Shown: piece by piece, positions 1 to 7,028 of the stretch | Layout of the letters: each line of letters opens with the position of its first letter | How positions within the stretch are numbered: position 1 is the stretch's first letter | The notes under the pieces: generated by a model | Databases searched by the model: none | Told to the model about the DNA's origin: nothing | Seen by the model: only the letters and a program-made list of their open reading frames with translations | DNA from: an uncultured Bacteroidales bacterium | GTDB taxonomy: Bacteria > Bacteroidota > Bacteroidia > Bacteroidales > F082 | Direction: 5' to 3' | Assembly (NCBI GenBank): GCA_905233685.1 | Contig: CAJOEZ010000024.1 | Coordinates: 18,235-82,234, forward strand | Length of the DNA: 64,000 bases | Made by a program: the position numbers and the translations under genes

Positions 1-1
1 C

Positions 2-1417
2 GTTAAGAGCCGCACCAAGGGCGGTCTCATCGTCGACGTGTTCGGCCTTGAGGCATTCCTGCCCGGCTCGCAAATCGATGTCAAGCCGATTCGCGACTAC
101 GACGTGTTCGTTGACAGCGTGATGGAATTCAAGGTGGTGAAAATCAACCAGGAGTTCAAGAACGTGGTGGTTTCGCACAAGGCCCTTATCGAAGACGAGC
201 TTGAAGCCCAGAAGGCTGAAATCATCAGCAAGCTCGAAAAGGGTCAGGTCCTCGAAGGCGTGGTCAAGAACATCACCTCTTACGGTGTGTTCATCGACCT
301 CGGCGGCGTTGACGGTCTCATCCACATCACCGACCTCAGCTGGGGTCGCATCAGCCATCCCGAAGAGGTGGTCAAGTTGGACGAGAAGATCAAGGTTGTC
401 ATCCTCGACTTCGATGATAACAAGAAACGTATTGCCCTCGGTCTCAAGCAGTTGTCACCCCATCCGTGGGATGCGCTGGATGCCAACCTCAAGGTGGGCG
501 ACACCGTTAAGGGTAAGGTGGTCGTCATCGCCGACTACGGTGCGTTCGTCGAGATCGCTCCTGGCGTTGAAGGCCTCATCCACGTTTCGGAAATGTCGTG
601 GTCGCAGCACCTCCGCACCGCTCAGGACTTCCTGAAGGTGGGCGACGAGGTGGAGGCCAAGATTTTGACCCTCGACCGCGAAGAGCGCAAGATGAGCCTC
701 GGCATGAAGCAACTTATGCCCGACCCGTGGGAGAACATCACTGCCCGTTATCCCATCGGCTCGAAGCACACTGCCACCGTGCGCAACTTCACCAACTTCG
801 GCATCTTCGTCGAGCTTGAGGAAGGCGTCGACGGCTTGATTCACATCAGCGACCTGAGCTGGTCGAAGAAGATCAAGCACCCGGCCGAGTTCACCAAGAT
901 TGGCGAGACCATCGATGTCGTCGTCCTTGACGTCGACGAGGAGAATCGCCGCCTCAGCCTTGGCCACAAGCAGCTTGAGGAGAATCCTTGGGATGTGTTC
1001 GAGACCGTGTTCACTGTTGGCTCCATGCACCAAGGCACCGTCATCAACGCTTCTGACAAGGGCGTGGTCGTCTCGTTGCCTTATGGCGTGGAAGGCTTCT
1101 GCCCCAGCCGTTACATGAAGAAGGAAGACGGCACCAACGCGAAAGTGGACGACACCCTCGATTTCAAGGTGCTGGAATTCAACAAGGAAAGCAAGAAGAT
1201 CATCCTTGCCCTGCCCAAGATGACGGAGGAGAAGGATGCCGCCAAGACGACGGAAGACAAAGCCGCTGAAAAAGCCGTCAAGCAAACCAAACGCGCTGTG
1301 AAGCAAATCAATGACACCATTGAGCACAGCACGCTCGGCGACCTTGAGGTTCTTGCCGGCTTGAAGGAAAACCTTGAAAAGCAAGAGAAAGCCCAGGAAG
1401 AACCCAAGGCTGAATAA
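2..1417 (+). CDS. rpsA: 30S ribosomal protein S1, 3' part (5' end outside window)
   Basis: This is the C-terminal ~471 residues of ribosomal protein S1, which binds mRNA on the 30S subunit and helps initiate translation. The frame is open from base 2 with no stop, so the gene starts upstream of the window. Four S1 (OB-fold) repeats are visible, each with a GVFIDL/GAFVEI-type strand and a GLIHIS-type motif, at roughly residues 70-140, 150-225, 235-310 and 320-395 counted from the GTG at 38. The fourth is degenerate (GFCPSRY replaces GLIHIS). A preceding partial repeat has GLEAFLPGSQ. The last ~60 residues are a Lys/Glu/Ala-rich tail. A strong terminator follows 20 bases after the stop. The S1 assignment is firm; only the true start is unknown. 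Confidence 0.95.
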   Translation, partial: VKSRTKGGLIVDVFGLEAFLPGSQIDVKPIRDYDVFVDSVMEFKVVKINQEFKNVVVSHKALIEDELEAQKAEIISKLEKGQVLEGVVKNITSYGVFIDLGGVDGLIHITDLSWGRISHPEEVVKLDEKIKVVILDFDDNKKRIALGLKQLSPHPWDALDANLKVGDTVKGKVVVIADYGAFVEIAPGVEGLIHVSEMSWSQHLRTAQDFLKVGDEVEAKILTLDREERKMSLGMKQLMPDPWENITARYPIGSKHTATVRNFTNFGIFVELEEGVDGLIHISDLSWSKKIKHPAEFTKIGETIDVVVLDVDEENRRLSLGHKQLEENPWDVFETVFTVGSMHQGTVINASDKGVVVSLPYGVEGFCPSRYMKKEDGTNAKVDDTLDFKVLEFNKESKKIILALPKMTEEKDAAKTTEDKAAEKAVKQTKRAVKQINDTIEHSTLGDLEVLAGLKENLEKQEKAQEEPKAE

Positions 1418-1437
1418 TTCTTGCCGACTAACGCGAA

Positions 1438-1465
1438 AAGCCGCTCCAAAAGGGCGGCTTTTTTT
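1438..1465 (+). terminator. Rho-independent terminator of rpsA
   Basis: A 9-bp stem (AAGCCGCTC with GGGCGGCTT, one G-T pair) and a five-base loop are followed by a run of T. The T run also carries the TTG of the promoter for the next gene, so terminator and promoter are fused back to back. Confidence 0.85.
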
Positions 1466-1492
1466 GTGCGTCCGAGAAAAATCGTATCTTTG
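1464..1492 (+). promoter_or_regulatory. Bacteroidota-type promoter for S4-domain gene copy 1
   Basis: TTG at 1464-1466, 18 bases, then TATCTTTG at 1485-1492. This fits the Bacteroidota -33/-7 pattern (TTG, about 19 bases, TAnnTTTG). It lies 21 bases before the start codon and is repeated almost exactly before the second copy of the gene. Confidence 0.7.
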
Positions 1493-1513
1493 CGACAACA
1501 AAACACAACGATT

Positions 1514-1756
1514 ATGGCACAGAAACTGAACCGAATCCATTTTGCCCTCCGCGAAGGCGAGGACTATATTCCACTGATTTCCTTGCTGAAAGCCTGTGAC
1601 GTGGTGTATTCCGGCGCCGAGGCCCAAGAGGTCGTCACGGCGGGCATGGTGCTACGCAACGGCGAAGTGGAGACCCGCAAGCGGGCGAAAATCACCGCCG
1701 GCGAAGTGATTGTTTTTGAAAACTTCGAGATTTTTGTTGAAGGGTGGGACGGGTAA
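1514..1756 (+). CDS. RNA-binding S4 domain protein, copy 1
   Basis: An 80-residue protein made of little more than one S4 RNA-binding domain. The visible core is LISLLKACDVVYSGAEA, then GMVLRNGEVETRKRAKIT and GEVIVF, the typical helix-helix-strand S4 layout also seen in YbcJ-like and tyrosyl-tRNA synthetase tails. It probably binds structured RNA; the target cannot be read from sequence. I chose the ATG at 1514 because it follows the promoter by a normal distance and because copy 2 (4995-5234) starts at the same codon; a longer open frame from 1421 would run through terminator and promoter. The two copies differ at only a few residues, for example His/Arg at residue 9, and at the last residue. 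This copy follows rpsA, a reasonable place for an RNA-binding protein. Confidence 0.85.
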   Translation: MAQKLNRIHFALREGEDYIPLISLLKACDVVYSGAEAQEVVTAGMVLRNGEVETRKRAKITAGEVIVFENFEIFVEGWDG

Positions 1757-1884
1757 ATTTTTTTTTAGTATTTTTGTGCGCATAAAAGCGTAAAAAGCAG
1801 TGTTAAGCTTGTATAAATCATTGATTATCAATATGTTACAGAGATTGGGGGGGTAAACCTGCTCATTATCTCTCCGTATGCTTC

Positions 1885-1925
1885 ATCCAAGGCAAGGCGA
1901 AATGGTTTTGTCTTGGATTTTTTTT
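1885..1925 (+). terminator. Hairpin with T-tract between S4 gene and small surface protein
   Basis: An 11-bp stem (ATCCAAGGCAA with TTGTCTTGGAT, one G-T pair) and a 12-base loop are followed by eight T. It lies 129 bases after the S4 gene stop and 39 bases before the next start, so it may terminate the S4 transcript or attenuate the next one. The rest of the ~200-base gap shows no ORF that I can support. Confidence 0.7.
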
Positions 1926-1963
1926 GTGCAAGTCTTTGAATCTTTAAAACTTTGAATAATAAA

Positions 1964-2290
1964 ATGAAAAACAAAAGAAACCTGAAAGCAATAACGCTTT
2001 CCCTCGAGCTGGCAGTGATGACGCTGGCAGCCAGCAACCTGAACGCCCAGGACCGAGGCTTGTTTGGCCGTGGCGGCGCTGTTGAAAGCACCAGCGGCAA
2101 TGGCGCGATGAGCCGTGGTGCAACAGGCGGCTACATCATTTCAACCGAGCAGTTCGGCTCCGATGCCAACGGAGGCTACCAAATCGGCACCGAGCAATTC
2201 GGACAAGACGCGCCCTTGGGCAGCGGATTATTCATCATGGCAGCCGCCGGTGCTGCTTACGCACTTAAAAAACGGAAAATGAACAAGTAA
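1964..2290 (+). CDS. small exported protein with C-terminal hydrophobic segment and basic tail
   Basis: A 108-residue protein I do not recognise by function. It has an N-terminal signal-like segment (MKNKRNLKAITLSLELAVMT, ending near LNAQD), then a Gly/Ser-rich middle with two imperfect copies of a GGY-I-TEQFG-DA motif around residues 60-85. The C terminus is tripartite: PLGSG, a hydrophobic stretch (LFIMAAAGAAYAL), then KKRKMNK. That shape recalls sorting or membrane-anchoring tails of small Bacteroidales surface proteins. The ATG at 1964 is chosen over an in-frame TTG four codons upstream because the signal peptide then begins normally. The next gene, a lipoprotein, starts 14 bases later, so the two are probably co-transcribed and both act at the cell envelope. 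Confidence 0.65.
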   Translation: MKNKRNLKAITLSLELAVMTLAASNLNAQDRGLFGRGGAVESTSGNGAMSRGATGGYIISTEQFGSDANGGYQIGTEQFGQDAPLGSGLFIMAAAGAAYALKKRKMNK

Positions 2291-2304
2291 AAACACGATT
2301 ACAA

Positions 2305-4137
2305 ATGAAAAAACTTAGCACAATCATCATCGCAATGGCTCTCATGCTCGGAATGGGCCAGTGCAAGAAACAGGAAACACCCACCACTGACGACACCGAA
2401 GGCGGGAAGGTCTATATCACCGTGAACGTGGGTGACAACGGGGCAAAACATGACATTTATCCCAACACGGGAGCCTACGTCTTCACTAACGGGGACAAAT
2501 TGTATGTGGGCAACGGTGGCCACTTTATCGGCACCTTGGAATACCAAAACGGCGCCTTCAGCGGCACCATCACCGGGCCGAGCACCGAAGACTACCTGCA
2601 CTTCTACTTCGTGGGCGGACTGGCGACGACGCCTGCCGAGCTTACAGCGGGGACGACTTCCTACACCGTGAGCATCGCCAACCAAAGCAGCAAGCTGCCC
2701 ATCCTCTCCTACGGCCCATCCACGCAGAAATACACCGATGCCAGCGGCGTTTATTCCACCATCTTGAAAAACCAGTGCGCCTTGGTGAAGTTTGTGCCTT
2801 CCACGGCCACCTCAAACGAAGTTACCTTGACCGGCATGAAAAACGAGGTCTCCTTGGATTTCGCCAACAACACGCTGCAGCCGACCGGAACTACGGGCAA
2901 CATTAAGCTGAAATCCATGAGCAATACCGAAAAATGGGCGATCCTGCTGCCTCAGGATGCCGCTCCCGGCACTGCTGTCAATATCCAGGACTACGTTTCG
3001 ACGACCGACGTCCCGGCCATCACCAACAACATGTACAGCAATTCGGGCATTGGCATCAACATGGAAGCGGTGGTGACCGTGACCACCCAGACTGTTTATG
3101 AATTGGGTACCTCCAAAGCCGTCGCCGGCGGAAACGTGGCCACCCAGGCCACCATCACCGAAAGGGGCTTCTGCTGGGGCGCGGCCGAGAATCCTACAAC
3201 CGATGACAGCAGGATTGCAGTTGGCTCGGGAACTGGGAAATTTGTCGCTAATCTGACGGGATTGTCCGAAGGCACATATCACGTTAGGGCTTACGCCATT
3301 TCAACGTCCTTGCTCACCGGTGACCCTGTCACTAATTACGGCAGTGATTTGACCTTTACTACCTGTATCGTTCCCGGTGGCGCCGCTTCAGGTGTCTTCA
3401 CTGTTGCCAACAACAAGAAAGTGCGCTTCGCCAACGGCAACCTGCAGCACCAAGGCAGCAGCTCCACCTGGCGCCTTGCCGAAAACCCATGGGTCAGCAT
3501 GGGCAACACGGCCGGCAATACCGCAACGAGCAGCACGCAAACGGCCTGGACCGACTTGTTCTACTGGGCTTATTATGACAGCCATGAACATGCAAATAGG
3601 GGAAGCGACACTTACATGGAGCCTCCATATAACTTTTCTGAATTCAATGGGACGCTCGACAATGCGAACAATACGGTCGGTTGGAAGACCTTGTCAGTAA
3701 ATGACTGGAATATGGTGATTGGGAGTCGTAATGGCAGCACCATCAATGGCGTGGCGAACGCGAGGTTCCTCAAAGCCAGCGTCAACGAAGTTCATGGCGT
3801 CATCCTGTTTCCCGACCTGTTTGTTTGGCCTGATGACCTGAGCCTGCCCTCCGCTATTAATACTCAAAATAATGGCTACAATGGGGGCAGTTACACCAGC
3901 GCGGAGTGGCAAAAGTTAGCCTCCAACGGAGCGGTCTTTTTACCTGTGACGGGTGCGGTTCATTATAATCAGGGGAGTGTTACGTTTGATCATGACGACG
4001 AAGGCGTTTATCATTCATGCTCTCGTTCAGGGAATCACTCTGTGTATTTTCTCCTGTTTGATCAATATAGTGTCTATAAAGATTATCGAAACGATTATTA
4101 TAGGGGTGCAGTACGACTCGCATACGAATACAACTAA
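2305..4137 (+). CDS. lipoprotein with Fn3-like and C-terminal DUF1566/FISUMP-like domain
   Basis: A 610-residue predicted lipoprotein. Residues 1-20 form a signal peptide with the acceptor Cys at 20 (GMGQCKK, an atypical lipobox with Gln at -1). Residues ~35-250 look like a fimbrillin-like beta-rich domain, ~255-355 a fibronectin-III-like domain (ERGFCWG ... YHVRAYA ... LTFTT), and ~360-610 a Bacteroidales C-terminal domain with KVRFANGNLQHQG, LFYWAYYDSH and a final GAVRL. The same Fn3 plus C-terminal pair occurs in the gene at 49073-50554 (VYFSQGNLQYQ, LFGWGTSGYD, RSVRLV). The final domain resembles the DUF1566/FISUMP group, related in fold to SUMF1/C-type lectin; its ligand is unknown. The protein is probably surface-exposed. 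It ends before a strong terminator. Confidence 0.7.
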   Translation: MKKLSTIIIAMALMLGMGQCKKQETPTTDDTEGGKVYITVNVGDNGAKHDIYPNTGAYVFTNGDKLYVGNGGHFIGTLEYQNGAFSGTITGPSTEDYLHFYFVGGLATTPAELTAGTTSYTVSIANQSSKLPILSYGPSTQKYTDASGVYSTILKNQCALVKFVPSTATSNEVTLTGMKNEVSLDFANNTLQPTGTTGNIKLKSMSNTEKWAILLPQDAAPGTAVNIQDYVSTTDVPAITNNMYSNSGIGINMEAVVTVTTQTVYELGTSKAVAGGNVATQATITERGFCWGAAENPTTDDSRIAVGSGTGKFVANLTGLSEGTYHVRAYAISTSLLTGDPVTNYGSDLTFTTCIVPGGAASGVFTVANNKKVRFANGNLQHQGSSSTWRLAENPWVSMGNTAGNTATSSTQTAWTDLFYWAYYDSHEHANRGSDTYMEPPYNFSEFNGTLDNANNTVGWKTLSVNDWNMVIGSRNGSTINGVANARFLKASVNEVHGVILFPDLFVWPDDLSLPSAINTQNNGYNGGSYTSAEWQKLASNGAVFLPVTGAVHYNQGSVTFDHDDEGVYHSCSRSGNHSVYFLLFDQYSVYKDYRNDYYRGAVRLAYEYN

Positions 4138-4162
4138 AACTCTTCTATGAAGGGAACAAGGG

Positions 4163-4195
4163 AGGCGGCCATCGTTTGAGGTGGCCGCCTTTTTT
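4163..4195 (+). terminator. Rho-independent terminator
   Basis: A perfect 9-bp stem (AGGCGGCCA with TGGCCGCCT), 10-base loop and T run, 26 bases after the lipoprotein gene. The stem is almost the same as that at 4914-4945, beyond the toxin-antitoxin pair. Confidence 0.88.
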
Positions 4196-4216
4196 GGTTT
4201 TTTTCAGCAATTTAGG

Positions 4217-4244
4217 TTGTTTTTCGGGAAAATGTGTAATTTTG
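4217..4244 (+). promoter_or_regulatory. promoter of the toxin-antitoxin pair
   Basis: TTG at 4217-4219, 17 bases, then TAATTTTG at 4237-4244, 22 bases before the antitoxin ATG. It matches the Bacteroidota pattern; no obvious operator palindrome was seen over it. Confidence 0.6.
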
Positions 4245-4265
4245 CGGCAAGAAAACAAAACCAAC

Positions 4266-4517
4266 ATGTGTACTTATAACATCACATTGAATGATGCTTT
4301 GGTTGAGAAAGCGCGTCCTGCTTTCGCCAACGACAAGGCTCTGCAAAAGTGGTTGCAAGAGCAAGTTTCGGCCATTTTGGAACGTTACGTGAGTAGCCGT
4401 ATTGAATCAGAGTCGGTTCATCAACATGCCATGGTAGAAGAGAGCCTGACAACAGCTTTCAACGAACTACATTCGGGTCAGGCCAAGAAAAACGCACGCG
4501 GCTTGTTTGCGCAATAA
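4266..4517 (+). CDS. putative antitoxin of a RelE-type pair
   Basis: An 83-residue acidic-to-neutral protein (MCTYNITLNDALVEKARPAF ...) directly upstream of a RelE-like toxin. The start resembles a short ribbon or RHH-like DNA-binding N terminus followed by helices (LQKWLQEQVSAILERY), then a polar C-terminal half that would embrace the toxin. I chose the ATG at 4266, right after the promoter; the longer frame from 4176 crosses the preceding terminator. The toxin starts 11 bases after this stop. The role is inferred mainly from gene order and size. Confidence 0.65.
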   Translation: MCTYNITLNDALVEKARPAFANDKALQKWLQEQVSAILERYVSSRIESESVHQHAMVEESLTTAFNELHSGQAKKNARGLFAQ

Positions 4518-4528
4518 TACATTATTCC

Positions 4529-4891
4529 ATGACTGTTATTATTGACTTCCTGCCCGAATTTGAAAGACGGGCAAAGGTATTGGCCAAAAAATACAAGTCT
4601 TTTCCATCTGATTATGATGCTTTTTTAGATGAGTTAGAGAAGAATCCTTTTGGGGGCGACCCGTTGGGTCACAACACCTACAAATGTCGTATGACCATTG
4701 CATCGAAAGGCAAAGGGAAAAGTGGCGGCGCACGTGTAATAACCTATAATGTCCAGAAGCAAACGACTGATGAAGTTCTGATAACATTGATGTCCATTTA
4801 CGACAAATCGGAAATTGACAATGTTTCAGATGCATATTTGCGCCAACTGGTGCAATCTATTGAGAGTAGGAGTAACTATGCAACGCGTTAA
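4529..4891 (+). CDS. RelE/ParE-superfamily toxin
   Basis: A 120-residue protein of the RelE/HigB type, expected to cut mRNA on the ribosome unless bound by the antitoxin. Features: FERRAKVLAKKYKSFPSDYD helix pair, the NPFGGDPLGHNTYKCRM turn with LG...YK, basic strand GKGKSGGARVITY, then VLITLMSIYDKSEIDNVSD, which is very typical for this family. Conserved Arg and Lys residues on the central strands are present, so it looks intact. The pair sits between two near-identical terminators and between the two copies of the S4 gene, which suggests insertion or duplication here. Confidence 0.8.
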   Translation: MTVIIDFLPEFERRAKVLAKKYKSFPSDYDAFLDELEKNPFGGDPLGHNTYKCRMTIASKGKGKSGGARVITYNVQKQTTDEVLITLMSIYDKSEIDNVSDAYLRQLVQSIESRSNYATR

Positions 4892-4913
4892 CCCAATCGT
4901 AATCATAATTGCG

Positions 4914-4945
4914 AGGCGGCCATGAGGGGAATGGCCGCCTTTTTT
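4914..4945 (+). terminator. Rho-independent terminator of the toxin-antitoxin operon
   Basis: A perfect 10-bp stem (AGGCGGCCAT with ATGGCCGCCT), 7-base loop and T run. The T run doubles as the start of the duplicated promoter, as at 1438-1465. Confidence 0.88.
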
Positions 4946-4973
4946 GTGCGTCTGAGAAAAAAGCGTATCTTTG
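4944..4973 (+). promoter_or_regulatory. Bacteroidota-type promoter for S4-domain gene copy 2
   Basis: TTG at 4944-4946, 19 bases, TATCTTTG at 4966-4973. The sequence from here to the ATG is nearly identical to 1464-1513. Confidence 0.7.
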
Positions 4974-4994
4974 CGACAACAAAACACAACGATT

Positions 4995-5234
4995 ATGGCG
5001 CAGAAACTGAACCGAATCCGTTTTGCCCTCCGAGAGGGCGAGGGCTTTATTCCACTGATTTCCTTGCTGAAAGCCTGTGACGTGGTCTACTCTGGTGCCG
5101 AGGCCCAAGAGGTGGTCACGGCGGGCATGGTGCTCCGCAACGGCGAGGTGGAGACCCGCAAGCGGGCAAAGATTACCGCTGGCGAAGTGATTGTTTTTGA
5201 GAATTACGAGATCTTGGTTGAAGGCTGGGATTAA
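4995..5234 (+). CDS. RNA-binding S4 domain protein, copy 2
   Basis: A 79-residue second copy of the S4-domain protein at 1514-1756. The core LISLLKACDVVYSGAEAQEV is identical; changes are at His9 to Arg, a DY to GF pair near residue 18, and two aromatic/aliphatic swaps near the end. Many nucleotide differences are at third positions, so both copies appear to be kept under protein-level selection. The duplicated unit includes the promoter. As with copy 1, RNA binding is expected and the target is unknown. Confidence 0.82.
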   Translation: MAQKLNRIRFALREGEGFIPLISLLKACDVVYSGAEAQEVVTAGMVLRNGEVETRKRAKITAGEVIVFENYEILVEGWD

Positions 5235-5300
5235 TTTGATGACTTCAATGCACTTTTGAAAAACCACATTGACAATTTGGATTGATTAATTAAAAGATTG

Positions 5301-5308
5301 TATCTTTG
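5301..5308 (+). promoter_or_regulatory. -7 box for the double-SUMF1 lipoprotein
   Basis: TATCTTTG, 22 bases before the ATG at 5331, with candidate TTG triplets at 5277 and 5282 (21 and 16 bases upstream). Confidence 0.55.
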
Positions 5309-5330
5309 CACAAATTTAAAATTTATCACA

Positions 5331-6932
5331 ATGAAAACTCTCAAATCATGGGCGCTTGCCGCCATCATCGTCTTCAGCGCCGCGACCCTCACCGGCTGCA
5401 AGAAGGACAATCCAAACAACAACCAGTGGGGCGCAGAGACGCTCACATTCAAGGTGAACAATTCCTCTGACGAGTTTATTTTGAAAAAGGTGGAAGGAGG
5501 CGATTACTCGATGGAGTATATGTACGAAAGCCATGTGAAGACCGTCACAGGAACGCTCTCCGACTTTTACATCTGTCCCGTCGAGGTGACCAACAAGCTT
5601 TGGTACGATGTTATGGGCTGGAGACCCGAAGGACAGTTAAACAATGGCGACTCATACCCCGTCAGCAACCTGAACTACTACGACATCGTCAAGGAAGGCG
5701 GCTTCATTGACAAGCTGAACACGTTATGCGCCAACCAGCTGCCCTCAGGCAAGCGCTTCGCGCTGCCCACCGAAGCCCAATGGGAATATGCAGCCCGTGG
5801 AGGACAAAAGTCGAATGGTTACAAATATTCCGGATCCAACACGTTAGACGAAGTGGCCTGGTACGCCGGCAACTCGGACGGAACAACTCACCCCGTTGGC
5901 CTGAAGCAACCTAATGAGCTCGGCCTTTACGACATGACCGGCAACGTCTGGGAATGGACCCGCGACAATTTCGTCTACTTTGACAAACTCACCACCAACC
6001 AAGGGCTCGACTACGTCTGCACTGCCGAAAACAACTACCGCGTAACCCGCGGCGGCAGCTACGGCACCAGACAGATGGGTCTCGAAATCGCCTACCACAC
6101 ATGGCTGGGAATGCACCAGTCCTATAAAAACCGCGGCCTGCGCCTCGCCCTCGTGGATGACTTCGTCGAAGAAAAACTTGTGGAACCTACCCAGCCCGAC
6201 AACCTCCTCTCCATCGCCGTGAACAACGGTACAGTCGGCTACTACCTCCCGATGGTTGAAGTGAAGGGCGGCGACTACGAACTGGTTTACGAGCGCGGCG
6301 GCGAACTGAAAACCGTCAGAGGAACGCTTTCCGATTTCTATATCTGCCAAACCGAAACGATGAACTACATCTGGGAAACCGTCATGGGCTCGGTACCCCA
6401 AGGCCAAACAGAGAGCGAAGGTCTCTATCCAGTTACGATGGTCAACTACGAGGACATCACTGGCCCCGGTGGTTTCCTCGACAAGTTGAACACGATGTGC
6501 GCCGACCAATTGCCCGCCGGGATGCAGTTTGCCCTCGCTACTGAGGCCGAATGGCACTACGCCGCCATCGGCGGACGCAAGTCGCAGGGCTATGTCTGCG
6601 CAGGTTCAAACACAATAAGCGATGTGGCCTGGTATGTCGACAACGGCGGACGAGCCTCCCATTTCGTGGCCTCCAAGCAGCCTAACGAGCTTGGCCTCTA
6701 CGACTTGAGCGGTAACGTCTGGGAATACTGTAACGACTGGTATGCCGAATTGGCCGACCTCCCTGCCGACCAGGGCACTGACTATGCCGGTCCAGAGTCA
6801 GGCGAAGTTATTGTTGGTTGCGGCGGCTGCTACGACAGTGAACCCTACGCCTGCACATGTTTTTACCATGGCCGCGAGATTGAACACAATGGCCGCAACG
6901 CCACTGTGGGCTTCCGCATCGTTTTGAGATGA
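5331..6932 (+). CDS. lipoprotein with two tandem SUMF1/FGE-like domains
   Basis: A 533-residue lipoprotein (signal peptide ending LTGC, acceptor Cys 23). Two formylglycine-generating-enzyme-like (SUMF1) domains follow, about residues 40-285 and 300-533. Each has VEGGDY/VKGGDY, LSDFYIC, EVTNKLWYDVMG or its equivalent, LPTEAQWEYAARGG (domain 1) or LATEAEWHYAAIGG (domain 2), QPNELGLYDMTGNVWEW, and a final GLRLAL or GFRIVL. In Bacteroidales such secreted SUMF1 proteins are mostly not sulfatase activators; roles in adhesion or gliding-type complexes are proposed. The two catalytic Cys of true FGE are not placed as expected, so catalysis is doubtful. The start at the ATG, not an in-frame TTG 11 codons upstream that lies in the promoter box, gives a normal signal peptide. 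The internal duplication is the oddity. Confidence 0.85.
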   Translation: MKTLKSWALAAIIVFSAATLTGCKKDNPNNNQWGAETLTFKVNNSSDEFILKKVEGGDYSMEYMYESHVKTVTGTLSDFYICPVEVTNKLWYDVMGWRPEGQLNNGDSYPVSNLNYYDIVKEGGFIDKLNTLCANQLPSGKRFALPTEAQWEYAARGGQKSNGYKYSGSNTLDEVAWYAGNSDGTTHPVGLKQPNELGLYDMTGNVWEWTRDNFVYFDKLTTNQGLDYVCTAENNYRVTRGGSYGTRQMGLEIAYHTWLGMHQSYKNRGLRLALVDDFVEEKLVEPTQPDNLLSIAVNNGTVGYYLPMVEVKGGDYELVYERGGELKTVRGTLSDFYICQTETMNYIWETVMGSVPQGQTESEGLYPVTMVNYEDITGPGGFLDKLNTMCADQLPAGMQFALATEAEWHYAAIGGRKSQGYVCAGSNTISDVAWYVDNGGRASHFVASKQPNELGLYDLSGNVWEYCNDWYAELADLPADQGTDYAGPESGEVIVGCGGCYDSEPYACTCFYHGREIEHNGRNATVGFRIVLR

Positions 6933-6955
6933 GAATCAACAAGACTAAATTCAAA

Positions 6956-6985
6956 AAGGCGACCCCAACAGAGGTCGCCTTTTTT
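6956..6985 (+). terminator. Rho-independent terminator
   Basis: Stem AAGGCGACC with GGTCGCCTT extended by A-T pairs, 8-base loop, then T run, 23 bases after the lipoprotein stop. Confidence 0.88.
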
Positions 6986-6995
6986 GTAAAAATAC

Positions 6996-7023
6996 GTAGA
7001 GACGAGTCATGGCACGTCTCTAC
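6996..7023. repeat. GTAGAGACG palindrome
   Basis: GTAGAGACG and CGTCTCTAC form a perfect 9-bp inverted repeat around a 10-base loop containing CATGGCA. It lies between convergent genes and could terminate gcvP, although its T run on that strand is weak. Its outer bases recall the GTAGGGGCG palindromes at 13.5-17 kb, so it may be a member of another REP-like family. Confidence 0.6.
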
Positions 7024-7028
7024 AAAGG

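Noticed and set aside
455..1627. Long open frame (390 codons) on the minus strand opposite rpsA
   Set aside because: It is a shadow of the rpsA codon pattern: no family motif, crosses the rpsA terminator, and similar shadows lie opposite other GC-rich genes such as gcvP and typA.
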